NCBI GenBank assembly: GCA_026415015.1
Contig: JAOAHW010000158.1
Location: 1-6,752 of the forward strand
Direction of reading: 5' to 3'
Source of the DNA: Syntrophorhabdaceae bacterium
GTDB lineage: Bacteria > Desulfobacterota > Syntrophorhabdia > Syntrophorhabdales > Syntrophorhabdaceae
DNA length: 6,752 nt
Below are positions 1 through 6,174 of the stretch, in pieces (the stretch's first letter is position 1; every line of letters begins with the position of its first letter). A program made the translations under genes and the position numbers. Below the pieces are notes generated by a model. It was not told where the DNA came from. It searched no databases and worked only from the letters and a program-made list of their open reading frames with translations.

Positions 1-386
1 GATACAGGCCCACCATATACAATACCCACACCTGCACCACCTATAATCCCATAGGTAATGACCACCATTGTTATGTTTGTGGCAAAGTATGTAAGCATCC
101 ATCCTATACCTACTACTATGCCGCCCACCATCATGACTATCTTGGGACCAAATTTGTCCAGAAATTTACCAGAAAAAAATGTGAATAGGGAGAATACAGC
201 AATAAAGATCATATACGGCAGACCACCCTGAGTTGCGCTTATCTTAAAAAGCTCTTCCAGGGGTTTTTTAAAGACACTATAGGCATAGACAGCACCAAGA
301 CACATATCAACAACCATGCCAAGAAAAACAAACACCCACCTGCCTGCTTCAGCAGACATACCAAAGACCTTTGTATCATTTGACAT
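1..386 (-). CDS. OFA-family major facilitator transporter, N-terminal part (runs off the left edge)
   Basis: Translating the minus strand from the ATG at 386-384 gives 128 residues with no stop before the window edge, so the C-terminal two thirds or so are missing. Four hydrophobic segments are visible, at about residues 17-38, 55-72, 83-101 and 105-128. Between the second and third is an MFS motif A-like loop, GKFLDKFGPK (73-82). The segments VYAYSVFKKPLEELF (33-47) and GIIGGAGVGIVYGGP (113-127) resemble the oxalate/formate antiporter (OFA) subgroup, which moves small organic acid anions across the inner membrane. The start is set by a strong AAAGGAGGT ribosome site at 395-403, eight bases upstream. 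The substrate cannot be read from this fragment. The neighbouring acid-activating operon makes a carboxylic acid plausible, but that is inference. Confidence 0.85.
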   Translation of the reverse strand, partial: MSNDTKVFGMSAEAGRWVFVFLGMVVDMCLGAVYAYSVFKKPLEELFKISATQGGLPYMIFIAVFSLFTFFSGKFLDKFGPKIVMMVGGIVVGIGWMLTYFATNITMVVITYGIIGGAGVGIVYGGPV

Positions 387-481
387 ACAGACTTACCTCC
401 TTTCAAAGATAAATAAAAAGGGTGATTCCAATTTTCTAAAGCAGTTTAAGACCCTATTAAAAAGCCTCAGATTGATTGTGA

Positions 482-510
482 AAATTATTATATATCCCTC
501 ATATTGTCAA
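482..510 (-). promoter_or_regulatory. Candidate sigma-70 promoter for the MFS transporter gene
   Basis: On the minus strand a perfect TTGACA (510-505) is followed after 17 bases by a weak -10, TAATTT (487-482). A better -10 hexamer, TATAAT (492-487), is present but only 12 bases from the TTGACA, which is too close for normal use with it. The start codon is about 95 bases further on, leaving a fairly long leader. No other structure in this 211-base gap is convincing. Confidence 0.45.
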
Positions 511-597
511 GATTTTTTAATCAAAATATAAGGCTCACATTAAAATTTTTGAAATTTTCAGATTTTGATAAAACTTACACTGAACCATTAAAAACCT

Positions 598-1533
598 TTA
601 AAACTGATAGCCTGCCCTTACAAAACCAATAATCCCGTATTTATCAAAAAAATTTATGTTTGAATATGTCTCATTTACCACAGCACCCATAGAAAAGAAA
701 TATTTTTTGAAACCAAAGGGGTTCAAGATGTTTATCACGGCAGATAAACCATAGTTATCCTCTTTTCGTGTCTCGCCGAAAATGGGATGGATCTTGTCAA
801 ATAATGCCCTCTTTCTGGTGGCCTTTGTAATAAAATTTAAGTCTTTTTCATTATATACAAAGTCAAGAGAGAACTCATAACTGTCATAGCTATTGCTCGC
901 CCCTTTATATTTGCCTTTTTCATATATAAAACCAGGGATGAGCATGTATTTTTCAGCTATTCTGTATGTATAGCTAATGCCAGGGGCATGGGCTAATCCG
1001 TCTCTTCTGAGGTCTCGATTTATGTCGCCTATTACATCATCTGATATGTCTGTCTGTTGTATCCTGTATGAGAGATTGATATTGCTATTGACGATGTTAT
1101 AATAGGTAATCTTCCCGCCGAATTCTCTCGAAGACGTACCATCTCTATTCAGGACATATGGATTCTTCCATGCCTTTGATATCAATGATACAAAACCAAA
1201 GGCATCTATTGCACTTTTTTTAAATCTCTTTCTGGCACCTATTGCCATGCTACCGGCTTCCTGTGTTGTTGTGTTGATATAAAATTCAGTAGCACCCTTA
1301 TCTCTTATGTGCTTTATATCAAATACTGGAAAGGGTATAATCTGGGTTGCTGCCTTAGGTGACCTATTAAGGCTCGTCAGTGACTGGTAGCCATTTCCCC
1401 AGAGGTTATCAGCCTTATTAACCATTAATACACCCATACCTACCTGAAAATGAAATCTATCATAAGCATTGGTTATTTTGGCCATACACAATAAGACCAT
1501 AGATATGAAAAGCAAGATAATTATCTTTTTCAA
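598..1533 (-). CDS. Secreted outer-membrane beta-barrel protein, DUF2860-like
   Basis: This 311-residue protein has a typical Sec signal peptide: lysines at 2-3, a hydrophobic core at 4-18, and probable cleavage after TNA (21-23). Cys16 is preceded by Leu, so it is not a lipobox. The mature part shows alternating aromatic/polar stretches typical of beta strands and ends in Phe (GYQF), the usual C-terminal signal for outer-membrane barrel insertion. The segment with KNPYVLNRDGTSSREFGG (122-139), followed by strands with ISDDVIGDINRDLRRDG, resembles my memory of DUF2860 proteins, a barrel family without an assigned function. The start is TTG at 1533-1531, chosen because GGGGG lies four bases upstream and this start gives the complete signal peptide; the next Met (residue 11) would destroy it. 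The gene stands alone, divergent from the CoA-transferase operon; I see no clear promoter for it. A porin-like role in solute entry is possible but unproven. Confidence 0.72.
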   Translation of the reverse strand: MKKIIILLFISMVLLCMAKITNAYDRFHFQVGMGVLMVNKADNLWGNGYQSLTSLNRSPKAATQIIPFPVFDIKHIRDKGATEFYINTTTQEAGSMAIGARKRFKKSAIDAFGFVSLISKAWKNPYVLNRDGTSSREFGGKITYYNIVNSNINLSYRIQQTDISDDVIGDINRDLRRDGLAHAPGISYTYRIAEKYMLIPGFIYEKGKYKGASNSYDSYEFSLDFVYNEKDLNFITKATRKRALFDKIHPIFGETRKEDNYGLSAVINILNPFGFKKYFFSMGAVVNETYSNINFFDKYGIIGFVRAGYQF

Positions 1534-1620
1534 TTTACCCCCTTGCTATACAACTTTAACAACCTTACCATGTTTATATCAAATAACATATTGAAATGGA
1601 AATACAAATAAAAGTCTTTT

Positions 1621-1633
1621 TTCGTATACAAAA
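1621..1633. promoter_or_regulatory. Possible second GTATAC-centred regulator site
   Basis: The bases TTCGTATACAAAA form a near-palindrome around GTATAC, with one mismatch in the three-base flanks. It resembles the left half of the stronger inverted repeat at 1681 and sits just upstream of the -35 box. Its centre is about 62 bases from the centre of that repeat, close to six helical turns. GTATAC also occurs twice inside the CoA-transferase gene, so this site alone is weak evidence. Confidence 0.25.
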
Positions 1634-1637
1634 TATC

Positions 1638-1666
1638 TTGACAAAAACAAGCAGTGATAATATAGT
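1638..1666 (+). promoter_or_regulatory. Sigma-70 promoter of the CoA-transferase/mutase operon
   Basis: A perfect -35 box TTGACA (1638-1643), a 17-base spacer and the -10 box TATAGT (1661-1666, one mismatch to TATAAT) are present. Transcription should begin near 1673, about 35 bases before the first start codon. All plus-strand genes that follow are closely spaced or overlapping, so this promoter can drive the whole operon. Confidence 0.75.
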
Positions 1667-1680
1667 TGTGAAGTAAAAAA

Positions 1681-1697
1681 TTGTATACAGTATGCAA
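1681..1697. promoter_or_regulatory. Candidate GntR-family operator (17-bp inverted repeat)
   Basis: TTGTATAC-A-GTATGCAA is an inverted repeat with seven of eight arm positions paired around a single central base. It lies between the predicted transcription start (about 1673) and the ribosome binding site at 1698-1703, where a bound protein would block transcription. The TTGTATAC-type half-site fits the short AT-rich palindromes commonly bound by GntR/FCD regulators. The obvious candidate binder is the regulator encoded at 2932-3639 in the same operon, implying autoregulation. The pairing of protein and site is inference. Confidence 0.5.
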
Positions 1698-1708
1698 AGG
1701 GGGTAATT

Positions 1709-2908
1709 ATGGAAGACCATGAAATCTTTAAAAACATCACAGTCCTTTCTCTTGAACAGGCAACAGTTCTACCCTACCTTTCCTACAGATTATCGCTGGA
1801 TGGTGCAAGAGTAATAAGGATGGAGCACCCTGTATACGGGGATCCAAACAGAAGGGTTGGTGAAAACAGGTTAAATGAAGACAGGATGTATACCTATTTC
1901 CTTGCCATCAATTGTAATAAAGAGGCTATAACCCTGGATTTAGGGACACCTGAGGGTGCAGAGGTATTCAAAAAGCTACTTATTGAATTAAAGGTTGATA
2001 TCTTTGCTACAAACCAGCTCCCGAGAAACTATAAAAAACTCGGGATAGACTACGAGACTGTAAGTTCTATAAAAAAGGACATTATATGGGTAGGGTTAAC
2101 TGGGTTTGGTCCTCAGAGCAATGAGGCTGCCTATGACCCCATACTCCAGGCAAGGGGTGGCCTGATGGACCTCACAGGCGATAAAGATGGCCCTCCCTAT
2201 GTGCTTGGCGTGCCGCTACCTGATATGGGGACAAGTGAACATGCATATGGTCTTATCATGAAGGCCCTGTATAAAAGGGCAATGACAGGTGAGGGCTCAA
2301 GGATAGACCTATCCATGTTCCAGAGCACCACATCTTGGCTCACAGTCCCTATTACCCAGACAAAATCATTCAATAAAAAGATAACAAGAAGGGGAAACAC
2401 CCATGAATTCTTTGCCCCTGTGAGTGTCTACAAGACAAAGGACAGCTATGCCTATATAGCTGTTGGAAATGATATACAATGGGAGAGGATGCTCCAGATA
2501 GAGGGCTTTGCTTCCCTTGCCAAGCCTGAATACGCCCGCAACGAAGGCAGGATAAAAGATGTGGACAATCTCAACAAGGCTATCGAGGCCATAACCAAAA
2601 ATTATACTACCGATGAGCTTATCAAGGTCTTCACTGCTGCCACTATACCTATATCAAGGGTTAATACCATTGAAGAGGTAATGGAAGACCCCTATGTAAA
2701 AGATGAGATGCTGTCTTCAACAGATGAAAAGACGGGCTTAACAATATATCTTGCACCGCCTCCATTCACAACAAGTTTTGTCAAAGCTGTGAACAGAAAG
2801 CTCCCCTTCCCTCCAAGATTCGGTGAACATAATGAGAAGATATACTGTGAAACCCTTGGCTATACAAGGGAGCAACTCGAGGAGATGAAATCAAAGAAGA
2901 TTATCTAA
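1709..2908 (+). CDS. Class III CoA-transferase (CaiB/BaiF family)
   Basis: Family members move CoA from a donor acyl-CoA to a free carboxylic acid in the cytoplasm through an aspartyl-CoA thioester. The 399 residues match the usual length. Visible landmarks are an N-terminal LEQATVLPYLSYRLSLDGA (15-33) followed by VIRMEHP (35-41), NKEAITLDLGT (70-80), YDPILQARGGLMDLTG (142-157), the catalytic Asp172 in VPLPDMGTSE, GEGSRIDLSMFQ (194-205) and the C-terminal GEHNEKIY typical of the family. The start ATG has AGGGGG (1698-1703) five bases upstream. It is the first gene of the operon, 23 bases before the GntR gene. Neighbouring mutase and dehydrogenase genes suggest that it activates the acid feeding that pathway. 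Acceptor and donor cannot be read from sequence; formyl-, carnitine-, succinyl- and benzylsuccinate-type enzymes share these motifs. Confidence 0.92.
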   Translation: MEDHEIFKNITVLSLEQATVLPYLSYRLSLDGARVIRMEHPVYGDPNRRVGENRLNEDRMYTYFLAINCNKEAITLDLGTPEGAEVFKKLLIELKVDIFATNQLPRNYKKLGIDYETVSSIKKDIIWVGLTGFGPQSNEAAYDPILQARGGLMDLTGDKDGPPYVLGVPLPDMGTSEHAYGLIMKALYKRAMTGEGSRIDLSMFQSTTSWLTVPITQTKSFNKKITRRGNTHEFFAPVSVYKTKDSYAYIAVGNDIQWERMLQIEGFASLAKPEYARNEGRIKDVDNLNKAIEAITKNYTTDELIKVFTAATIPISRVNTIEEVMEDPYVKDEMLSSTDEKTGLTIYLAPPPFTTSFVKAVNRKLPFPPRFGEHNEKIYCETLGYTREQLEEMKSKKII

Positions 2909-2931
2909 TAAAAATTTTCCCTGGGGGCAAG

Positions 2932-3639
2932 ATGGAATTTTCAGATAGTGGTCCAACTATAAGGAAGGGAAGGTTTTTAAGGGAACAGGTCTATAGGAAT
3001 CTAAAGGCCACAATTTTAAACGGGGATCTTGGACCAAACACAAGGCTGATAGAAGAAAAACTTGCCGATGAGATGGGGACAAGTAGAACCCCTATCAGAG
3101 AGGCAATACAAAAATTAGAAAAAGAAGGACTCATAAGGAAACTCCCCAGGGGCGGCTTTGCCGTGAGTCATATTACTGATGAAGACATCGATGAGGTCTT
3201 TGGTATAAGGGGTGTCCTTGAGGGTTACGCAGGCTATCTGGCCACATTAAAGGCAAAGGAAGAGGATATCTTGGCCCTTGAGGATATAGTCCAGAGAGAA
3301 GAAGAATGTATGAGGGCCCATGATATGGAGGAGATTGTCCGTCTCAATACAGAATTCCATGATAGACTCTACAGGACTGCAAAAAGCGAGAGGCTTTATA
3401 ATATCATCAATGACCTAAGGGACTTCATATACAGGTTTAGAAAGATAATCTTCCGTTATTCTGGTATGGCAGAGATTTCCATACAGGACCACAAGGACAT
3501 GATTAAACTTATGCGTCAAAAAAAGGCCTCACAGGTTGAAAACCTCATCAGAAAACACATCACGAGAGGAAAAAAACTTATAAAAAGGAAGCTTAAGAAA
3601 GATACCTCAGGATATGGAGCTTATAAAAAAGATACTTGA
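2932..3639 (+). CDS. GntR-family transcriptional regulator, FCD subfamily
   Basis: This 235-residue protein has an N-terminal winged helix-turn-helix (about 15-80), with the diagnostic run LADEMGTSRTPIREAIQKLE (44-63) and a wing around LPRGGFAVS. A helical FCD effector domain (about 84-220) follows. Three histidines in FCD metal-site contexts are visible: His143 (EFHDRLY), His187 (QDHKDM) and His209 (RKHITRG). Asn139 stands where an Asp is more usual, so a metal-dependent carboxylate-binding pocket is likely. The ATG follows a GGGGG tract with a four-base spacer. FCD proteins usually sense small organic acids or related metabolites; here the ligand is probably a substrate or intermediate of this operon. 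It likely binds the inverted repeat at 1681-1697 and represses its own operon. The basic tail RGKKLIKRKLKK (212-223) overlaps the start of the next gene's region. Confidence 0.93.
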   Translation: MEFSDSGPTIRKGRFLREQVYRNLKATILNGDLGPNTRLIEEKLADEMGTSRTPIREAIQKLEKEGLIRKLPRGGFAVSHITDEDIDEVFGIRGVLEGYAGYLATLKAKEEDILALEDIVQREEECMRAHDMEEIVRLNTEFHDRLYRTAKSERLYNIINDLRDFIYRFRKIIFRYSGMAEISIQDHKDMIKLMRQKKASQVENLIRKHITRGKKLIKRKLKKDTSGYGAYKKDT

Positions 3640-4549
3640 TGGCAATGAGGCCAGCGCAGCCCGCCTCATTTCTATGATAGAAGAAGGTAGAGAAGAGGGT
3701 TATAGAGCCATTGCTGCCCTATTCCCTCATACTGGAAAGGCCCATATCGTAGGAATAACAGGTGCACCAGGGTCAGGGAAGAGCACTATCATAGACAAGC
3801 TTGCCATAAAATTTTCAGAGATGGGCAAAAAAATAGGTATCATTGCCATAGACCCAACAAGTATAAAAAGTAACGGTGCATTATTAGGTGATAGGGTTAG
3901 GATGAGGGGTGCTGAAAGGATAGAAGGGGTATTTATAAGGTCTATGGCCCACAGGGGATATCCTGGCGGGATAGCAAAGGCAACAATGGGCGCTTTATAT
4001 GTCCTAGAGGGCCTTGGGAAGGATTTAATAATAATAGAGAGTGTGGGTGTAGGTCAGACAGAGTTGCAGATATCATCGGTCTGCGATACTGTTATCACTG
4101 TCTTTACCCCTGATTACGGTGATGATGTCCAGCTTATGAAGGCAGGGATTATTGAGATTGGCGATATAATTGTTATAAATAAATCTGATATGCCAGGGGC
4201 AGAAGAGGCAGCAAAGGATATAGCAAGCCATATTAACTATGAAAAAAAGGACTGGCAGGTCCCTGTTATTTTGGCTCAGGCACAAAGGGGTGAAGGAATA
4301 GACAGGATTATAGACGCTTTGGGGTCACATCTGGAATACCTCAAAAAAAACAACCCCAAGGGAGAATATAGGGCTCAAAAACTCAGAAAACTCATGTTTC
4401 TATTTCTCAAAGAAGAATTATGGGTTAGGGCAATGAAAAAATGGATAGATAGGAATGAGATTAAAGGCATAGTGGATATGGTTGAGAACAGGGAAATAGA
4501 CATATATAGCGCTGTATCACAGGCAGCAGGTATCATACTCCCTGACTGA
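3614..4549 (+). CDS. meaB: MeaB/ArgK-type GTPase, chaperone of B12-dependent acyl-CoA mutase
   Basis: MeaB proteins (human MMAA) are SIMIBI-class G proteins that gate adenosylcobalamin loading and protect acyl-CoA mutases from inactivation. The 311 residues show a Walker A GAPGSGKST (50-58), AIDPTSIKSNGALLGDRVRM (78-97) corresponding to the Mg/switch region, ESVGVGQTE (142-150), GDDVQLMKAGIIEIGD (169-184) and the guanine-specificity motif NKSD (189-192). A helical C-terminal dimerisation arm follows (about 250-311). Length is close to the usual 310-330. The ATG at 3614 lies inside the end of the GntR gene (26-base overlap, different frame) with only a weak CAGGA ribosome site, suggesting translational coupling. 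Two genes later come the two mutase subunits, its expected partner. The older name ArgK is misleading; no arginine or ornithine transport role is implied. Confidence 0.93.
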   Translation: MELIKKILDGNEASAARLISMIEEGREEGYRAIAALFPHTGKAHIVGITGAPGSGKSTIIDKLAIKFSEMGKKIGIIAIDPTSIKSNGALLGDRVRMRGAERIEGVFIRSMAHRGYPGGIAKATMGALYVLEGLGKDLIIIESVGVGQTELQISSVCDTVITVFTPDYGDDVQLMKAGIIEIGDIIVINKSDMPGAEEAAKDIASHINYEKKDWQVPVILAQAQRGEGIDRIIDALGSHLEYLKKNNPKGEYRAQKLRKLMFLFLKEELWVRAMKKWIDRNEIKGIVDMVENREIDIYSAVSQAAGIILPD

Positions 4550-4571
4550 CCCATAATAAAAGGAAATTTTT

Positions 4572-5714
4572 ATGGATTTTAGCTTTTCAAGAGAGCAGGT
4601 CTTTTTTAGGGAGCAATTCAAGAAGACCTTGAACGAGGTTGTAGCGCCTCATGCAGCCACAATAGACCACGAGGACGCCTTTCCCCATGAGATATTCAAA
4701 AAAATAGGTAATCTGGGTTATTACGGCATTAGATACCCTCAAGAAATAGGCGGCATGGGTGCAGACTGCACAACATTCACAATATTTGCCGAAGAACTGG
4801 CAAGTATATCTGTATCTTTTGCAGCCATAGCCACCATGCAATGCCTCATGGGCACTGATTTTCTCTTCCGTTTTGGAAACAGTGATATAAAAGAGAGGGT
4901 GCTGCTCCCTGCCATTCGGGGTGAGAAGATAGGGACAATAGCCTTTACTGAGCCTGATTGTGGCTCTGACTTAGGAGCAATAAAGACAAGGGCAATAAAA
5001 AAAGGGGATGAATATATATTAAAAGGGAGAAAGCTCTGGATAACCAATGCAGAGGTGGCGGATTTTGTTACTGTGGTGGCAACAGTTGAACCCTCAAAAC
5101 GCCTAAATGGCCTTGCATTCTTCCTTGTTGAGAAAGGGACACCAGGGTTCTACGTAGGCCAGAAGATAGAAAAGATGTCTGCGAGGGGCTCGATAACAGG
5201 TGAGCTTATATTCGATGAATGCCATATCCCCGCCTCCAATCTTTTGGGTGAAGAAGGTAAGGGCGCCCAGTACCTCGAATCCATCTTAAGCGAGATAAGG
5301 GTCATGATCGCAGGGCTTGGGATTGGTCTTGCAAGGGCTGCATTTGAGGCAGGCAAAGAGTATTCAAGGCAAAGAGAGGCATTTGGTAAGCAGATAGGGA
5401 ATTTCCAGTTGATCCAGGAAAAGATTGCAGAGATGGAAACAAGGATAAAGAGCGCATGGCTTCTTACCTATTATGCTGCATGGCTTAAAGACCATAAAGA
5501 ATCAGCAGTAAAAGAGGCTGCCATGGCAAAGCTCTATTCTACAGAGACAGCGAGTTTTGTGGTGGACCAGGTAACAAGGATATACGGTTCCTATGGGATA
5601 GCAAATGAGTATCCTGTAGAGAGGTATTTTCGTGATGCCAGGTTTCTGCTCTTTGGCGGTGGTACATCAGAGATATTGAAGACGGTTATAGCAAGGGAAT
5701 CTCTAAAAAAATAG
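4572..5714 (+). CDS. Acyl-CoA dehydrogenase (FAD-dependent) with atypical catalytic-base position
   Basis: This is a full-length (380 residues) member of the flavoprotein family that makes alpha,beta double bonds in acyl-CoAs and passes electrons to ETF. The three-part fold is visible: an N-terminal helical domain (1-120), a middle beta domain with AFTEPDCGSD (124-133) and KLWITNA (154-160), and a C-terminal helical domain with QREAFGKQIGNFQLIQ (267-282) and IYGSYGIANEYPVERYFRD (337-355). At the usual catalytic Glu position (YEGT in MCAD) the sequence is FGGGT, giving Gly363. At the alternative position used by isovaleryl- and long-chain enzymes (just before the conserved Arg, here Arg243) there is Ile242, with Glu241 one residue earlier. 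The start has AAAGGA upstream, 22 bases after meaB. The substrate is unknown; a branched or substituted acyl-CoA is likely given the mutase context. Confidence 0.93.
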   Translation: MDFSFSREQVFFREQFKKTLNEVVAPHAATIDHEDAFPHEIFKKIGNLGYYGIRYPQEIGGMGADCTTFTIFAEELASISVSFAAIATMQCLMGTDFLFRFGNSDIKERVLLPAIRGEKIGTIAFTEPDCGSDLGAIKTRAIKKGDEYILKGRKLWITNAEVADFVTVVATVEPSKRLNGLAFFLVEKGTPGFYVGQKIEKMSARGSITGELIFDECHIPASNLLGEEGKGAQYLESILSEIRVMIAGLGIGLARAAFEAGKEYSRQREAFGKQIGNFQLIQEKIAEMETRIKSAWLLTYYAAWLKDHKESAVKEAAMAKLYSTETASFVVDQVTRIYGSYGIANEYPVERYFRDARFLLFGGGTSEILKTVIARESLKK

Positions 5715-5747
5715 TTGCCTTTGCGCATAAGATAAAAGAGCATTTTT

Positions 5748-5752
5748 GGAGG
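5748..5752 (+). promoter_or_regulatory. Ribosome binding site that fixes the start of the B12-binding subunit
   Basis: GGAGG lies five bases before the ATG at 5758. A TTG at 5746 opens the same frame four codons earlier, but that would put this Shine-Dalgarno sequence inside the gene, so ATG 5758 is preferred. Confidence 0.85.
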
Positions 5753-5757
5753 ATTTT

Positions 5758-6165
5758 ATGGCAGATGACAAAAAGAGGATAAAAATTCTGATAGCAAAGC
5801 CAGGACTTGATGGTCATGACAGGGGGGCAAAGGTTGTTGCCCAGGCATTAAAAGAGGCGGGCATGGAGGTGATCTACTCAGGGCTCCATAAAAGGATCGA
5901 CCAGATAATTAATATTGCCATCCAGGAGGATGTGGATTTCATAGGACTCTCCATTATGACAGGTGCCCATATCCCCATAACGCAAAAACTTATGAATAAA
6001 CTAAAGGAAAAAGGAATAACAGATAAGATGGTATTTGTGGGAGGGGTCATACCCTCAATGGATATACCTAAACTAAAAGAGCTTGGAGTAGGTGGTATCT
6101 TCCCTGGTGGTACACCTCTTCAAGAGACCATTGAATTTATAAAAAGCAAAGCTCAAAAGGCATAA
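5758..6165 (+). CDS. B12-binding (small) subunit of acyl-CoA mutase
   Basis: This 135-residue protein is a stand-alone cobalamin-binding Rossmann domain equivalent to the C-terminal domain of methylmalonyl-CoA mutase. The base-off/His-on signature DGHDRG (18-23) provides His20 as the lower cobalt ligand. The second motif reads Ser65-Ile-Met67 (GLSIMTGAH), where S-x-L is usual, and the glycine pair is Gly95-Gly96 in FVGGVIP. FPGGT near the C-terminus replaces the commoner FGPGT. Length fits separate small subunits of two-piece mutases. It is 43 bases after the dehydrogenase gene and nine bases before the large-subunit gene, so the two subunits are surely co-translated partners. Metal-free corrinoid proteins of methyltransferases are longer and carry a helical domain, absent here. 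Which mutase substrate it serves depends on the large subunit. Confidence 0.95.
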   Translation: MADDKKRIKILIAKPGLDGHDRGAKVVAQALKEAGMEVIYSGLHKRIDQIINIAIQEDVDFIGLSIMTGAHIPITQKLMNKLKEKGITDKMVFVGGVIPSMDIPKLKELGVGGIFPGGTPLQETIEFIKSKAQKA

Positions 6166-6174
6166 GGAGGATAT

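Noticed and set aside
316..531. Plus-strand open frame of 71 codons
   Set aside because: It overlaps the well-supported start of the transporter gene on the other strand and its promoter region, and its product has no recognisable features.
542..558. Perfect 7-bp inverted repeat AAAATTT-TTG-AAATTTT, nested inside ATCAAAAT/ATTTTGAT arms (520-527 and 562-569), as a terminator of the barrel gene
   Set aside because: The inner stem has only A-T pairs and is not followed by a clear T tract on the minus strand; in such an AT-rich gap it is expected by chance.
1463..1533. Lipoprotein signal at Cys16 of the barrel protein
   Set aside because: The residue before the Cys is Leu, not Gly/Ala/Ser, and a signal peptidase I site (TNA) follows; the Phe C-terminus also fits an integral barrel.
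1667..1708. Cobalamin riboswitch in the operon leader
   Set aside because: The leader is only about 35 bases, far too short for a B12 riboswitch, and no B12-box-like sequence is visible.
4739..5047. Antisense open frame of about 100 codons opposite the acyl-CoA dehydrogenase gene
   Set aside because: It lies wholly inside a gene with strong family motifs, has no ribosome site or recognisable motif, and is explained as a shadow of the coding strand. The same holds for the shorter antisense frames at 2197-2400, 4073-4285, 4587-4841 and 5150-5356.
5746..5757. TTG at 5746 as start of the B12-binding subunit
   Set aside because: The GGAGG ribosome site (5748-5752) would lie inside the gene; ATG at 5758 has ideal spacing and gives the usual N-terminus of the family.
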